Source: a virus
DNA: 64,000 bases
IMG/VR virus record: IMGVR_UViG_3300025168_013179
Location: 33,787 to 97,786 of that record
Strand: one strand, 5' to 3'
Each line of letters begins with the position of its first letter. Positions within the stretch are counted from its first letter, which is position 1. Under the pieces are notes generated by a model, which saw nothing but the letters and a program-made list of their open reading frames with translations, did no database searches and had not been told where the DNA came from. Below are positions 9,304-17,710 of the stretch, piece after piece. The position numbers and the translations under genes are program-made.

Positions 9304-9761
9304 TGCTTATAGAAATCTATATATTCCAATGCTGTCATAAAATCATTTTGAGGATATTTCTTTAAATTTGCCATATCCATTTTATGAGTTTGATCTTTAG
9401 GAAACTGCTTAATTTTTCTATCATCTTCTGTAATAGGAACTGCTTTAACAGCAGACCAACCCCATTCTTCTTTATTGCTACCATCCAAAAATACCATACC
9501 TTTTTCTGGTATGCTAATTGTAGCTGGTGCCCATACTCTTTTATCTTTATCGGTATGAAGTAGGTCTTTATATAACTCAGGAGAGGTTGCTAATAAATCA
9601 TTTACTACTTTAGAACCTTCTGTCATAAGGGTCGATGTAGTAAACCCACTACCAAAACATAACCATGTTTTTATTTGGTTACCTTCTTGTTCAAATGATT
9701 GTTCATAACAAGCATTACTACCGAAAGGACCTTCTACTAATTGATCTTTATTTAATTTCAT
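9300..9761 (-). CDS. Conserved hypothetical in glycosyltransferase operon
   Basis: A 153-residue soluble protein with no family I can name. Only two cysteines; Trp, Gly and Lys are frequent in the middle (WAPATISIPEKGMVFLDG, EEWGWSAVKAVPI). The pattern of strands suggests a small beta-rich domain. It is locked between two glycosyltransferase genes by 4-base overlaps, so it is expressed with them. Confidence 0.55.
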   Translation of the reverse strand: MKLNKDQLVEGPFGSNACYEQSFEQEGNQIKTWLCFGSGFTTSTLMTEGSKVVNDLLATSPELYKDLLHTDKDKRVWAPATISIPEKGMVFLDGSNKEEWGWSAVKAVPITEDDRKIKQFPKDQTHKMDMANLKKYPQNDFMTALEYIDFYKQ

Positions 9762-11074
9762 ACTTTTTTAAGTTTAGGAAGTTTAATAGCAGGTGGTGTT
9801 GATGCACCTGGTTTATTTAATTTAGGAAGTGAAAGCTTTGGAAGAGTAAGCTCTACTTGTTGAGCAAATTCAGGTATGGTACTTTCAAATATCTTTTTTA
9901 ATTTAAAGACCATGTTATCGAAACTGAAATTTGTTTTATTTTGATGTCTTAGTTTTTTAGCATAAGTAATATATTTCTTATAATGTTTAAATATATTCTT
10001 ATATGCTTTTCCAACTTCAATAGAGTCAGCTTTAAACCAAGCAGCTTGAGATAACAATACATTTTTTTGAACTGATGATGGGTGAAGTTGTTCTAACTTA
10101 CCATTAAGAAGAGTAGCATATTGTTTATCTAAAAAATCTAAATGACCAGACCATCCTGAAGCTATAATTGGTTTACCTATCAAGCTAAATTCAAGCAATG
10201 GTCTACCAAAACCTTCTCCTCTTGTAAGCGATACCATAGCTTTAATCTTAGGGTGATTGTATATATCGTTAATTTCACTATCAGTTAAGTCTCCATGTAT
10301 CACATATACGTTAGGTAATTTACCTTTAACAGTATTCTTAATAGATTGGATTTTATTTAACAGAGTAGACTTATCCATTAATGAAGTATTAGCATGAGAA
10401 GTTTTTAAAACTAAAGCTGGTTGGTTGGTCTTATTTTTAAATGTTTCTAAGAAAGACTTAATAGTAAAGCCTATATCTTTTCTATCATGACCATACTCTC
10501 CTTTTAACCAATGTCCAACAACTAAAAAACAAAACGATTCTTTAATCATAGACAAATCAAAACTTGAATTCTTAGGTAAGTACTTATCTAAGTCTGCTCC
10601 TTCTAATAATACTTCAATTGGTTTATTAACCTGTACCTTAGAAGTAATTTGACCAGTTTTATTATCTTTTACTTCCCAAGCTGTTTTTAAAAATACATCT
10701 TTACTGTGCTCAGAAGATGTCAATGTTAGATTCATTCTATTAACTCCTTGAATCCAACTTTGATCTACTAAAGTTGCTTCTATACCTGCTGTTACTCCTA
10801 TACTATACTCACCTACGGGTTGAAATTCATTAGGAACTGTTATCTGTATCCATATTTCAGGTTTCTTATCTACCTGAGGAACTATTAAAGAGGATAGTTC
10901 ACCCTCGTTATGATCGTTCAAATAGCCGAATCTAGTATTACCCCATCGTTGAGATAGTAATTTTACATTATACTTATCTAATTTTAGAACTGCTTTTATA
11001 AAATCCCTTGATCTTGCTCCGTAGCCTGAATAAGTATCTACTGGAGAGCTTATAAACATTGTTGGTTTATTCAT
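9758..11074 (-). CDS. GT-B (GT4-like) glycosyltransferase with proline/lysine repeat tail
   Basis: 438 residues. The GT-B C-terminal domain is clear: FCFLVVGHW at about 181-189, LKTSHAN, then TRGEGFGRPLLEFSLIGKP at 284-302 with the nucleotide-sugar-binding E-x7-E arrangement. The last 30 residues are a low-complexity tail of LPKL/LNKP repeats that may anchor the enzyme or bind a partner. It lies 1 base after the next GT-B gene, so two GT-B enzymes are co-translated. Retaining chemistry is usual for the family. Confidence 0.8.
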   Translation of the reverse strand: MNKPTMFISSPVDTYSGYGARSRDFIKAVLKLDKYNVKLLSQRWGNTRFGYLNDHNEGELSSLIVPQVDKKPEIWIQITVPNEFQPVGEYSIGVTAGIEATLVDQSWIQGVNRMNLTLTSSEHSKDVFLKTAWEVKDNKTGQITSKVQVNKPIEVLLEGADLDKYLPKNSSFDLSMIKESFCFLVVGHWLKGEYGHDRKDIGFTIKSFLETFKNKTNQPALVLKTSHANTSLMDKSTLLNKIQSIKNTVKGKLPNVYVIHGDLTDSEINDIYNHPKIKAMVSLTRGEGFGRPLLEFSLIGKPIIASGWSGHLDFLDKQYATLLNGKLEQLHPSSVQKNVLLSQAAWFKADSIEVGKAYKNIFKHYKKYITYAKKLRHQNKTNFSFDNMVFKLKKIFESTIPEFAQQVELTLPKLSLPKLNKPGASTPPAIKLPKLKKV

Positions 11075-11075
11075 A

Positions 11076-12512
11076 TTAATATCCTGTTAATTTATGAGTT
11101 ACTTTAAGCGATGGTGCTTTATCAACATGAAAGACTTCGTGTCTAGGTCTAGGTTTAAAAGTTGCTAAAGTTTCATCTATACTATTAATCATATTTTTAC
11201 ACATATGGTCTGCTGTCATTTGAGCTTCGTCAGACTGAGCCCATAAACTACCAGCTATCCCTCTTCTATCTCTTTCTTCTTTTGGAATATCATATACCTT
11301 TTTTATAGCAGCAGCTATATCCTCAGGGTTAGACCTATCGTCGTATATATAAGGAGTCATAGGAGACCCTGCTAGAGAAATATTAGAAGGGAAAACAGGT
11401 ACTGCCCATTCGCCACATTTTTTATAAGTACCTCTATGATTAGAAGGAAAGTCAGCATCGAAGTCTATCCAATCACCATTTTCATCTTCAAATCTTAATT
11501 GATCTTGCATTCCTCCTGTTGCTGCTCCTATTATCATCGTACCAGACATCATTGATTCTGTTAAAGATAATCCCCATCCCTCATTAGATGAGATTAAAGT
11601 AGTAACATCACACATATTATACATAAAGTTCATTTGAGCAGATGATATTTTTGCAGTAGAAAAATAAACATTACCTTCTGGGTACACAGCTTCTTTTACT
11701 GCTTTTAAATCTGTACCGTGATTATTAGAAACTTCTGTATGCATTATTAATCCACATCTCTTTGCTTTTTCTTCTCCTATCATATCACAGAAGAATTTAA
11801 ATGATAAGATAATGTCACCTGGTCTCTTTCTGTGAATATTTCTTGAGTTAAAATAAACTAAGAAATCTACATCTGGATTATTAATAGTCTTTTGTTTAAA
11901 CTTTACAAGTTCTGGGTATAGGGGATTTTCTTTTACTATTGGAAAGAAATGCTTATTATTAATTCCATGAGGAACATAATTAATAATTTTATCTATAGCT
12001 TCATCACCTAGTACTAATTTATTTATATTAACAGTCTGTTTAGATATACCCATTAAACAGTCTACAGAGTTATAATAATCTCTATTATATACTGGAGCAG
12101 GATAGTCATCCCAAATATTTAACCATACGATTGGAATTTTATTTCTTATTTCTCTTTCAATTTCAAATAACCAAATCCAGTATCTAGGGTCAGTAAAAAT
12201 AAAAATAGCATCTGGTTTTTCTTTTTCTAGTAAGCTTCTAATTAAGGTACTATTTCCATAACCTTCAAAAGGCATAATATGCACTTTTGCATCAGTTATA
12301 CCTGCATTTTTATTTACGTCATCAGAAATGTCTACAAGTTTTCCATTCTCTGGATGTTTAAGAGCAGCTCCAACTTGGAACCAATTGTATTTATGCGCTG
12401 ATCCGACCACTAATTCCCTAGACATTGTTGCTATCCCAGAGTGCATTCTTAAATCATCACTAAGTAAAAGTATTTTCTTTCTTTTACTCTTTTCAATATA
12501 ACCTTCTACCAT
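11076..12512 (-). CDS. GT-B (GT4-like) glycosyltransferase
   Basis: 478 residues. The N-terminal domain has DDLRMHSGIATMSREL, the usual glycine-rich turn of GT4 proteins. FLVYFNSRNIHRKRP (217-231) starts the second domain, and SSNEGWGLSLTESMMSG at 308-324 is the E-x7-E donor-binding motif. The start overlaps the stop of the upstream ribbon-helix-helix gene by one base (TAATG). Confidence 0.8.
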   Translation of the reverse strand: MVEGYIEKSKRKKILLLSDDLRMHSGIATMSRELVVGSAHKYNWFQVGAALKHPENGKLVDISDDVNKNAGITDAKVHIMPFEGYGNSTLIRSLLEKEKPDAIFIFTDPRYWIWLFEIEREIRNKIPIVWLNIWDDYPAPVYNRDYYNSVDCLMGISKQTVNINKLVLGDEAIDKIINYVPHGINNKHFFPIVKENPLYPELVKFKQKTINNPDVDFLVYFNSRNIHRKRPGDIILSFKFFCDMIGEEKAKRCGLIMHTEVSNNHGTDLKAVKEAVYPEGNVYFSTAKISSAQMNFMYNMCDVTTLISSNEGWGLSLTESMMSGTMIIGAATGGMQDQLRFEDENGDWIDFDADFPSNHRGTYKKCGEWAVPVFPSNISLAGSPMTPYIYDDRSNPEDIAAAIKKVYDIPKEERDRRGIAGSLWAQSDEAQMTADHMCKNMINSIDETLATFKPRPRHEVFHVDKAPSLKVTHKLTGY

Positions 12513-12700
12513 TATTTACTGTATTTAATATTATTTTGTTTATGTATCTTATCCTTAAAGGTCTTATCAGTAAGGTATAAATAAATTGCACGATCTGCAA
12601 GCTTTTTAAAAGAAAAATTTTCTTGAAGGCAAGCCATTTTAAAATGATCGAAAAGGGGTTGAGTAATTTTAACCGAAGTTAATTTTTCATTTCTTATCAT
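12512..12700 (-). CDS. Ribbon-helix-helix DNA-binding protein (putative regulator)
   Basis: A 62-residue protein with a short strand (TSVKIT), a first helix (PLFDHFKMACLQENFS) and a second helix (FKKLADRAIYLYLTD). This is the Arc/MetJ-type arrangement, in which dimers insert a two-stranded ribbon into the DNA major groove. It heads the sugar operon at its 5' end, and an AT-only palindrome lies 20 bases upstream, so autoregulation is plausible. The fold is inferred from the pattern only. Confidence 0.65.
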   Translation of the reverse strand: MIRNEKLTSVKITQPLFDHFKMACLQENFSFKKLADRAIYLYLTDKTFKDKIHKQNNIKYSK

Positions 12701-12719
12701 AACTATATATCTTTATATA

Positions 12720-12731
12720 TTTATATATAAA
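12720..12731. promoter_or_regulatory. Palindromic operator candidate upstream of the RHH gene
   Basis: The 12-base perfect palindrome TTTATATATAAA sits inside a longer alternating TA tract, 20 bases upstream of the start codon at 12700. Ribbon-helix-helix proteins usually bind short inverted repeats near their own start. In an AT-rich genome such a palindrome can also arise by chance. Confidence 0.3.
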
Positions 12732-12735
12732 TAGG

Positions 12736-13653
12736 CTAAAATCCCGAAAATGGTAAACAGTGATCACACTTACCAAGAGGAGACTTACAGCTATGGTCTA
12801 TATCTAAATACTTACCTTTATCATCTAATACATTAGTTAAAAAATTATTCATAGACTCTATAACTTGTTTAGTTTTTCTAGGGCCTGAGTTAGGTTTAAA
12901 CTCTTGAACTCTTCTTTGCATAGATGCAAATTCAGCATCTTTAGGTACTCTTCTTTTAACTATAAAGAACTCTACATTAATCTTACTAGGGTCTATGTTA
13001 AATTGCTTAGCAAAGAACTCTCTATATAAGATAACCTGAGCAGTTAGGTTAGGATTCTTTTTGTAAGTATCATTCCATCCTCTAGTAGAAGTCTTTATAT
13101 CCATAACTGTCCAAGTATCAGTATTAGGGTGATAGAAGACTAAGTCAACTAATCCTTTAAATACCACACCTGGTTTAATCTGCTGATATAATAATGTCTC
13201 TACTCCTGCAAGCTTCATAGTCTTAGTACCGAAGTATATAGACCTCTTCTTTTTAATAAAGTCTAATATATGTTTACCGTCTAACCAAAAGCTATTAAGT
13301 TCATCTGCATTAGAGTAGTGCTCATGACCGTTAACTGCCTTACCTGATCTATATGCTTTAATCATATTGTCATATAAAAGGTTATTAATATCTATTTCAT
13401 TAGCATCTTTAACAGAGTTATGATACATTACCTCTAAGTAATGCTGTAACGTTTCATGAAATGCTGTACCAAAAGTAGTATAGATATTTTGAGTAAACGG
13501 TACTGCTCTCTTTCTATATTGCATATCCCATAACTTAGGACATTTGTTATAAGTGCTAATAGAACTATACGAAATGTGAGTTAACTTAGAAGGTGTTTGT
13601 TTGATTTTACTCTCCCAAACGACCTTCACAGGTCCTTTTAGTTTTCTTTTCAA
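12736..13653 (-). CDS. PD-(D/E)XK nuclease, RecB/Cas4-like with candidate Fe-S cluster
   Basis: 305 residues. Motifs in order: C38 in a TYNKCPK segment, H66 (GTAFHE), D170 (GLVDLVF), D185-x-K187 (MDIKTS), then Q206-x3-Y210 (QVILY). This is the PF12705-type RecB nuclease core. Three more cysteines close the protein (C289, C296, C299). One N-terminal plus three C-terminal cysteines is the iron-sulphur staple layout of Cas4 and AddB. Expected role: 5'-3' or end-processing exonuclease in phage recombination or replication. No CRISPR genes are nearby, so a Cas role is not suggested. Confidence 0.8.
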   Translation of the reverse strand: MKRKLKGPVKVVWESKIKQTPSKLTHISYSSISTYNKCPKLWDMQYRKRAVPFTQNIYTTFGTAFHETLQHYLEVMYHNSVKDANEIDINNLLYDNMIKAYRSGKAVNGHEHYSNADELNSFWLDGKHILDFIKKKRSIYFGTKTMKLAGVETLLYQQIKPGVVFKGLVDLVFYHPNTDTWTVMDIKTSTRGWNDTYKKNPNLTAQVILYREFFAKQFNIDPSKINVEFFIVKRRVPKDAEFASMQRRVQEFKPNSGPRKTKQVIESMNNFLTNVLDDKGKYLDIDHSCKSPLGKCDHCLPFSGF

Positions 13654-13659
13654 TATATT

Positions 13660-14010
13660 TTATTTAGATTTCTTCCATAAACCCTTTTGTACTATCTGAG
13701 ATATAATACCATAGTTACTTAAGTCTTGAAAAGTATCTATTAAAGATTCGTTGTGAGCTTTTCTATTTGATAGAATCATATTCTTCCATCTATTTACTTT
13801 ATCTGATATTCTATACCAGAGTCCAACTAAAGCGAAGTCAACTTCTTCTTGATTTACTAATTGAGTACCAGCGGCTACATTACCCATACCGTAGTCTAAA
13901 TGCTTCTTAGCAAATAGTTCAAACTGTTCGTCTGATATATCTTTATAGGCTTTGTAAATAAGTGGGTACTCTTTTTTTAGTACCGGGAGGGCTTTTATAG
14001 GTTCTTTCAT
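13660..14010 (-). CDS. DUF1599 (Nmad1-like) family protein
   Basis: A 116-residue all-helical protein. The conserved run FELFAKKHLDYG, a GLWYRISDKVNRWKN block at about 62-76, and ESLIDTFQDLSNYG at 88-101 match the DUF1599 family as I remember it. Phage members are often found with nucleotide or base modification genes, and the family has been called a nucleotide-modification-associated domain. No biochemical role is established that I can state. It follows a promoter and is read into the nuclease gene 6 bases downstream. Confidence 0.65.
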   Translation of the reverse strand: MKEPIKALPVLKKEYPLIYKAYKDISDEQFELFAKKHLDYGMGNVAAGTQLVNQEEVDFALVGLWYRISDKVNRWKNMILSNRKAHNESLIDTFQDLSNYGIISQIVQKGLWKKSK

Positions 14011-14016
14011 ATAATT

Positions 14017-14045
14017 AAGATAAGAAAAATATCTATAAGAACCAA
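14017..14045 (-). promoter_or_regulatory. Promoter for DUF1599/nuclease genes
   Basis: Minus strand: TTG at 14045-14043, 20 bases, TATCTT at 14022-14017, preceded by TTTTTCT. The start codon follows at 14010, leaving a very short leader. Confidence 0.6.
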
Positions 14046-15203
14046 CTACATATAGATAATTCTGCTGTCGTCTCCTCTATTAATTTTACCTCTTCGTCCA
14101 TCAGCAAGAGTAACAACAATGCTGTTAGGTTTAGTTTCAAATCTTGGTTTCTTATCTAAAAAAGTTCTAGTACCGTCTTTTTCTATAATCATGTACTTAG
14201 CATAATTTTTTGTAAAGTCTTTAAAATCTCCAGTAGACTCTTCTTCTATTACTTTACTATCTTTATCGTAATGATCTCCATCATTACCATTCTGACCTAT
14301 AATATTCATTCTGTTTTCATCATAATCTTCAGGAAAGATTCTGCTCTCTTCTTTAGATACTTCTTTTTCACCGTATATGTTTTTTAATTTCCTAGGGTAA
14401 GCTATATCAAAAGCAAAATTAGCAGCTACAACTAATGAAATTGCTAAAGGATCGAATACAAAAATAATTACTAATAAAAGAATATTAATAATAACATCCA
14501 TTGGAGTATCTGTTAAACCGGATAAATATTTTAATGGTCCTAATTCTCCAGCTATCTCTGAATTATTATTTAGGTTAAGTATTTGTAATTTAAATTTTTG
14601 TAAGCTATCAGCAGCTATCTGTCTTTTTTCTTGAACAGCTTTTCTATTCTCTTCTTCAACTTCAATACGTTTCTGCGAAAGCCTAAGTTCGGCAGTAGAG
14701 ATGGTTGATCTAACGCCCCCAGAAACCGTGGTGTCTCGTACCTGGATCGACTGAGCCTTGGCATTAGAAAGAATAGCAATATTACTGCTAATTTGTGTAA
14801 GCTCTTTTTCGTAGCGTTGTATATCGTCTTCATAAAATTGTGCTTTATTATCTAAAAATTCTATTTTATTTTCATTAATTAGTAAGTTAGCATAAGTATC
14901 TTGATATGCTGCACTTAAAAATCCATAAATACCCATACTAGTAATAACTACTAATACTATAGCAGCCACAATAAGATACGCTCTAAGAGCTTTATTTATA
15001 GTATCCCAGTACTGGTATAAAAGCGATGCTATAACTAACTTAGCTACTTCTAAAGAACCAGCCATTATAATTACTTCAAATTGTGCTCCTGCAAATAGCT
15101 TACTTAATCCATATACTGAATAAAATGCTGCTGATGCAGATACTGATAGAGCAGAAAAGGCAATAATAAAAGGAAATAAACCTTTTTTCACATTTTTCCA
15201 CAT
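14046..15203 (-). CDS. Membrane protein with periplasmic or cytoplasmic coiled coil
   Basis: 385 residues. Hydrophobic segments lie at about 10-30, 40-60, 75-100 and, after a long gap, 235-265. Residues 105-220 are a charged, heptad-like coiled coil (ENKIEFLDNKAQFYEDD and onwards). The C-terminal 110 residues are acidic and soluble, ending in a small beta-like stretch. I do not recognise a family. Position next to the lysis genes suggests an envelope role such as superinfection exclusion, a lysis timer or membrane anchoring. This is inference from place and topology. Confidence 0.65.
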   Translation of the reverse strand: MWKNVKKGLFPFIIAFSALSVSASAAFYSVYGLSKLFAGAQFEVIIMAGSLEVAKLVIASLLYQYWDTINKALRAYLIVAAIVLVVITSMGIYGFLSAAYQDTYANLLINENKIEFLDNKAQFYEDDIQRYEKELTQISSNIAILSNAKAQSIQVRDTTVSGGVRSTISTAELRLSQKRIEVEEENRKAVQEKRQIAADSLQKFKLQILNLNNNSEIAGELGPLKYLSGLTDTPMDVIINILLLVIIFVFDPLAISLVVAANFAFDIAYPRKLKNIYGEKEVSKEESRIFPEDYDENRMNIIGQNGNDGDHYDKDSKVIEEESTGDFKDFTKNYAKYMIIEKDGTRTFLDKKPRFETKPNSIVVTLADGRRGKINRGDDSRIIYM

Positions 15204-15229
15204 AATATTGTTTATTATAAATAGTTAAG

Positions 15230-15670
15230 TTAGTTGCCAATCACTTGAAGGAGTACGGCAGCTAATCCTATTGCAGATCCTATTTGGTAGAGTTTCTTTT
15301 GCCTATTAGCTTTTTTTAAAGCTGATTGTAGATCTTTAGATAAGTCAGCTTGAGTGTCTATTTGACTATCTTTCTGTAGTATAATGCTGTTTAAAGTAGA
15401 AGTTTGAGTCTTAAGATTATTAACTAAATCCGACTGTGTGACTAACTTTTCGTTAGTAACTGATATCAGCTTAAACATAGCATCTAATTCTTTTGAACTA
15501 GCATCTCCTTGTATTAAATCCTTTATAACTAATTTAGCTATAGGGTTACTTAACTGTATCGTTTTCGTAGAGTCTGCCTTTATATCGTTCTGCGAAAAAC
15601 TGCTCAAGCATATCATCACCGAAATAATCGATAGCATCAAGCTTTTGTTTAGTTTCTTTTTTAATAACAT
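15230..15670 (-). CDS. Putative outer spanin subunit or exported lysis protein, nested in upstream gene
   Basis: 146 residues. N-terminal signal peptide with Lys-rich n-region, hydrophobic core and SSFSQ end (residues 1-27), a Bacteroidota-style export signal. The middle (50-125) is polar with heptads. A hydrophobic stretch (about 130-144) closes the protein. The start lies 125 bases inside the 3' end of the preceding coiled-coil gene, in another frame: the Rz/Rz1 layout. A classical lipobox is not clear (VMIC is a poor match), so it may be a cleaved exported protein or a unimolecular variant. A later Met at 15637 could also start it. Confidence 0.55.
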   Translation of the reverse strand: MLLKKKLNKSLMLSIISVMICLSSFSQNDIKADSTKTIQLSNPIAKLVIKDLIQGDASSKELDAMFKLISVTNEKLVTQSDLVNNLKTQTSTLNSIILQKDSQIDTQADLSKDLQSALKKANRQKKLYQIGSAIGLAAVLLQVIGN

Positions 15671-15902
15671 TTATGTTTCTATTTAAATTATCTATTTTAA
15701 TATCGTAAGCTGCTACTGCTTTCTCTAGTTCTTTAGATTCTACCTGTAAGCTATCATTAACTGTTTCTAATGATAAAATTTTTTGTTGAAGAATATTAAT
15801 TTGAAGTTCATACTTAGCAATATCTATAGTAGGTTTTTTATCTATTATATAGAAAATAGCTAAAGTAGTAAGACACAGTAATATAACACTTGTTCTGTTC
15901 AT
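15546..15902 (-). CDS. Putative inner spanin (Rz-like)
   Basis: 118 residues: an N-terminal membrane anchor (about 5-20, SVILLCLTTLAIFYII) followed by coiled coil to about residue 88 and a short polar tail. This is the topology of an i-spanin that spans the periplasm from the inner membrane. It directly follows the amidase gene (27-base gap) and overlaps the next reading frame. The amidase, i-spanin, o-spanin order is that of many phage lysis cassettes. Sequence identity to a known spanin was not checked. Confidence 0.6.
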   Translation of the reverse strand: MNRTSVILLCLTTLAIFYIIDKKPTIDIAKYELQINILQQKILSLETVNDSLQVESKELEKAVAAYDIKIDNLNRNINVIKKETKQKLDAIDYFGDDMLEQFFAERYKGRLYENDTVK

Positions 15903-15908
15903 TATTAT

Positions 15909-15937
15909 AATATAAGAAAACTAATTCGATTAAGCAA
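15909..15937 (-). promoter_or_regulatory. Promoter inside the end of the amidase gene, for the spanin pair
   Basis: Minus strand: TTG at 15937-15935, 20 bases, TATATT at 15914-15909, preceded by TTTTCT. It overlaps the last codons of the amidase gene and would let the spanin-like genes be expressed on their own. Confidence 0.6.
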
Positions 15938-16421
15938 CTAGTGCTGCTTGAAATCTTTCCCATTCAAAGGCTGATCCTGGATCTACCTTACCTTTTCTAT
16001 CTCCTCTAACGTGATCTCCAGAACAATCTGAATGTCTTACAATGTTAGAAGCTGGAATATTATATTGTTTCATCCACCATTTACAAGTAGATAGTGCTGA
16101 TTCAAATTGAGCTTCCGAGTAAGTACCTGGTTGTTTAATTGCCTGTGTAAAAGAGTAGTACGACTGTTTGCCTGGCACTAGTAACTCAAAGCCTAAGTAA
16201 TGAGAGTTTAGGTTAGATAACCCATCCCATTTTGATTTACCGGCATGAAAAGCTTTACCAGGAGAAGAGATCATTTTCTCATAAGTTCCATCAGGGTGAA
16301 TAAATCCATGTACGGATAATTTTAACTCCTTTAAGAAATCGTGGGCTGTTATCCACTCGTCCTTCCATTGAAGGTATTCGCCCATACTATGTATTACTAT
16401 TCCTTTTGGTATAATTGCCAT
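15930..16421 (-). CDS. Endolysin: N-acetylmuramoyl-L-alanine amidase (Amidase_2)
   Basis: 163 residues with no signal peptide. Zinc ligands of the T7-lysozyme-like fold are seen as H11 (IVIHSM), H130 (VRHSDC) and D147 (VDPGSAFEWERF). YLGFELLVPG at 75-84 fits the central strand. It cleaves the amide bond between MurNAc and L-Ala of peptidoglycan. With no export signal it needs the holin to reach the cell wall. A holin-like gene lies about 2.5 kb upstream in the same direction. Confidence 0.88.
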   Translation of the reverse strand: MAIIPKGIVIHSMGEYLQWKDEWITAHDFLKELKLSVHGFIHPDGTYEKMISSPGKAFHAGKSKWDGLSNLNSHYLGFELLVPGKQSYYSFTQAIKQPGTYSEAQFESALSTCKWWMKQYNIPASNIVRHSDCSGDHVRGDRKGKVDPGSAFEWERFQAALVA

Positions 16422-16435
16422 CTTAACTACATTAT

Positions 16436-16837
16436 TTAAAATTTACTTTCGTTTAATAGTTCATCTATAACTTCTTGAATGTCTTCCCATGAATCCTTTA
16501 TAGCAAAATCTAAACCTGCTTTAAAATGTTTTTCATCGTACCCGTCAAAAAATATAATAATATGTGGAATTGTTCTAACTTTATGGTCTTTTTTAGCTTT
16601 AGGTGATTTAGAAATATCTACTTTATAGTATTTAATACCTTTTAATTTACCCCAATCACTAAATGAATTAGAATCATTAAATGAGGCCCAAAACTCTACA
16701 ACTACTATTGAAATGTCATCATCTTGAAAAGCTGATCGACCATTTATAGCTTCTTCAAAATTATCATCAGTTAAGATTTGCTGGCTGAAATTGCTCAGTG
16801 AAAATAATAATAATAATGCAACTATTAAATTTTTCAT
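16436..16837 (-). CDS. Exported thioredoxin-fold protein lacking the CxxC
   Basis: I start at the ATG at 16837 (133 residues, MKNLIVALLLLFSLSNFSQQ). This places the signal peptide at the N terminus and just clears the upstream stop at 16842; a start 36 bases earlier would run 12 residues further upstream and overlap that gene. After the signal, VVVEFWASFNDSNSF takes the place of the thioredoxin WCGPC loop and has no cysteine. The cis-proline region (VRTIPHIIIFFDG) is kept. A redox role is therefore unlikely; binding or chaperone function in the periplasm is possible. Confidence 0.65.
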   Translation of the reverse strand: MKNLIVALLLLFSLSNFSQQILTDDNFEEAINGRSAFQDDDISIVVVEFWASFNDSNSFSDWGKLKGIKYYKVDISKSPKAKKDHKVRTIPHIIIFFDGYDEKHFKAGLDFAIKDSWEDIQEVIDELLNESKF

Positions 16838-16841
16838 GTTA

Positions 16842-17123
16842 TTATCTTTTTTGAAGATCAAACAACCTCTCATCTATCTTCTTAAGTTGTTCTTTTATTT
16901 CTTCTACATCATCCTGAGTATTGATAATTGCATCTCTAATAGCTTCATCTTTCATTTGAAATTCTATTCTTTGAATCTCTGGTGCTGGAAGTTCTTTAGC
17001 TTCTTCAATGTCAGCTTGGAGTGCGAACCACATTCCTATTAAAGATGATAGCCCTACTACTATTAATCCAATTGTTTTAAGGTCTAAGGTAATCTTAGTC
17101 TCCTCTCCTATTTGTTTTGCCAT
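16842..17123 (-). CDS. Small single-pass membrane protein with coiled coil
   Basis: 93 residues: a short cytoplasmic start, one hydrophobic span (about 18-40, GLIVVGLSSLIGMWFAL), then an acidic linker and heptad-rich helix to the end. The topology resembles a second i-spanin or a membrane-bound clamp. It lies between a surface lipoprotein gene and an exported thioredoxin-fold gene. Function unknown. Confidence 0.6.
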   Translation of the reverse strand: MAKQIGEETKITLDLKTIGLIVVGLSSLIGMWFALQADIEEAKELPAPEIQRIEFQMKDEAIRDAIINTQDDVEEIKEQLKKIDERLFDLQKR

Positions 17124-17126
17124 TTC

Positions 17127-17702
17127 TTAGTCTAATAAAAACCCATATGGAGTAGATGTTATATCTTGTCCTATTGGAAAGTTTTCTAATCTCATTGATA
17201 CTGTCATTGTTCTCTGAATATATGGATTGTAGAACTCTCCTTCAACAGTTAAACAAATTAATGAAGGGTCATAAAAATTATCTTCATCTGGTTTAACAAT
17301 TTCTCCTACTATTACTTCGTTCCAAACTATATACTCATCGTTACCAGGTATTTCTACACCAGCATATTTGTTATCTGGGCTTTCCCAAGTGTAAGTACCT
17401 ACATCCAATAATGAACCATCATCTACTGCATCTGAATCTAATAAGTACATTGCAAAGTGTTGTCTATCTAACCTTGCTTCACCATCATCTATTTGAAGAT
17501 ATAGAATAAATATTTTTCTTAGTTTACCATTAGCTCCTAATTGTTCTCCTCCAAAAGAAGTTACTATAGAGTATCTTTCATAGGGGTCAAATGAATCTCC
17601 ATCTAAACTTATTTCAAATAATAGTTCTCTTTCTTCTGCTACATCATCTTTGGAACATCCAAGGAAAAGTATAAGCGTTAAAAATAGTATTAATTTTTTC
17701 AT
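17127..17702 (-). CDS. Surface-targeted lipoprotein
   Basis: 191 residues starting MKKLILFLTLILFLGCSKDD. Lipobox LFLGC with C16, followed by SKDD. In Bacteroidota, acidic residues right after the lipidated cysteine act as the signal for export to the cell surface. The mature part is beta-rich and acidic, with no cysteine needed for disulphides. A phage-encoded surface lipoprotein next to an outer-membrane barrel suggests receptor masking or superinfection exclusion, as known for the Llp protein of phage T5. That role is inference. Confidence 0.75.
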   Translation of the reverse strand: MKKLILFLTLILFLGCSKDDVAEERELLFEISLDGDSFDPYERYSIVTSFGGEQLGANGKLRKIFILYLQIDDGEARLDRQHFAMYLLDSDAVDDGSLLDVGTYTWESPDNKYAGVEIPGNDEYIVWNEVIVGEIVKPDEDNFYDPSLICLTVEGEFYNPYIQRTMTVSMRLENFPIGQDITSTPYGFLLD

Positions 17703-17710
17703 TATCTTTC

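Noticed and set aside
12736-13653. Cas4 as part of a CRISPR system
   Set aside because: No repeats with spacers and no other cas gene in the window; RecB-like nucleases of this type are common in phages.
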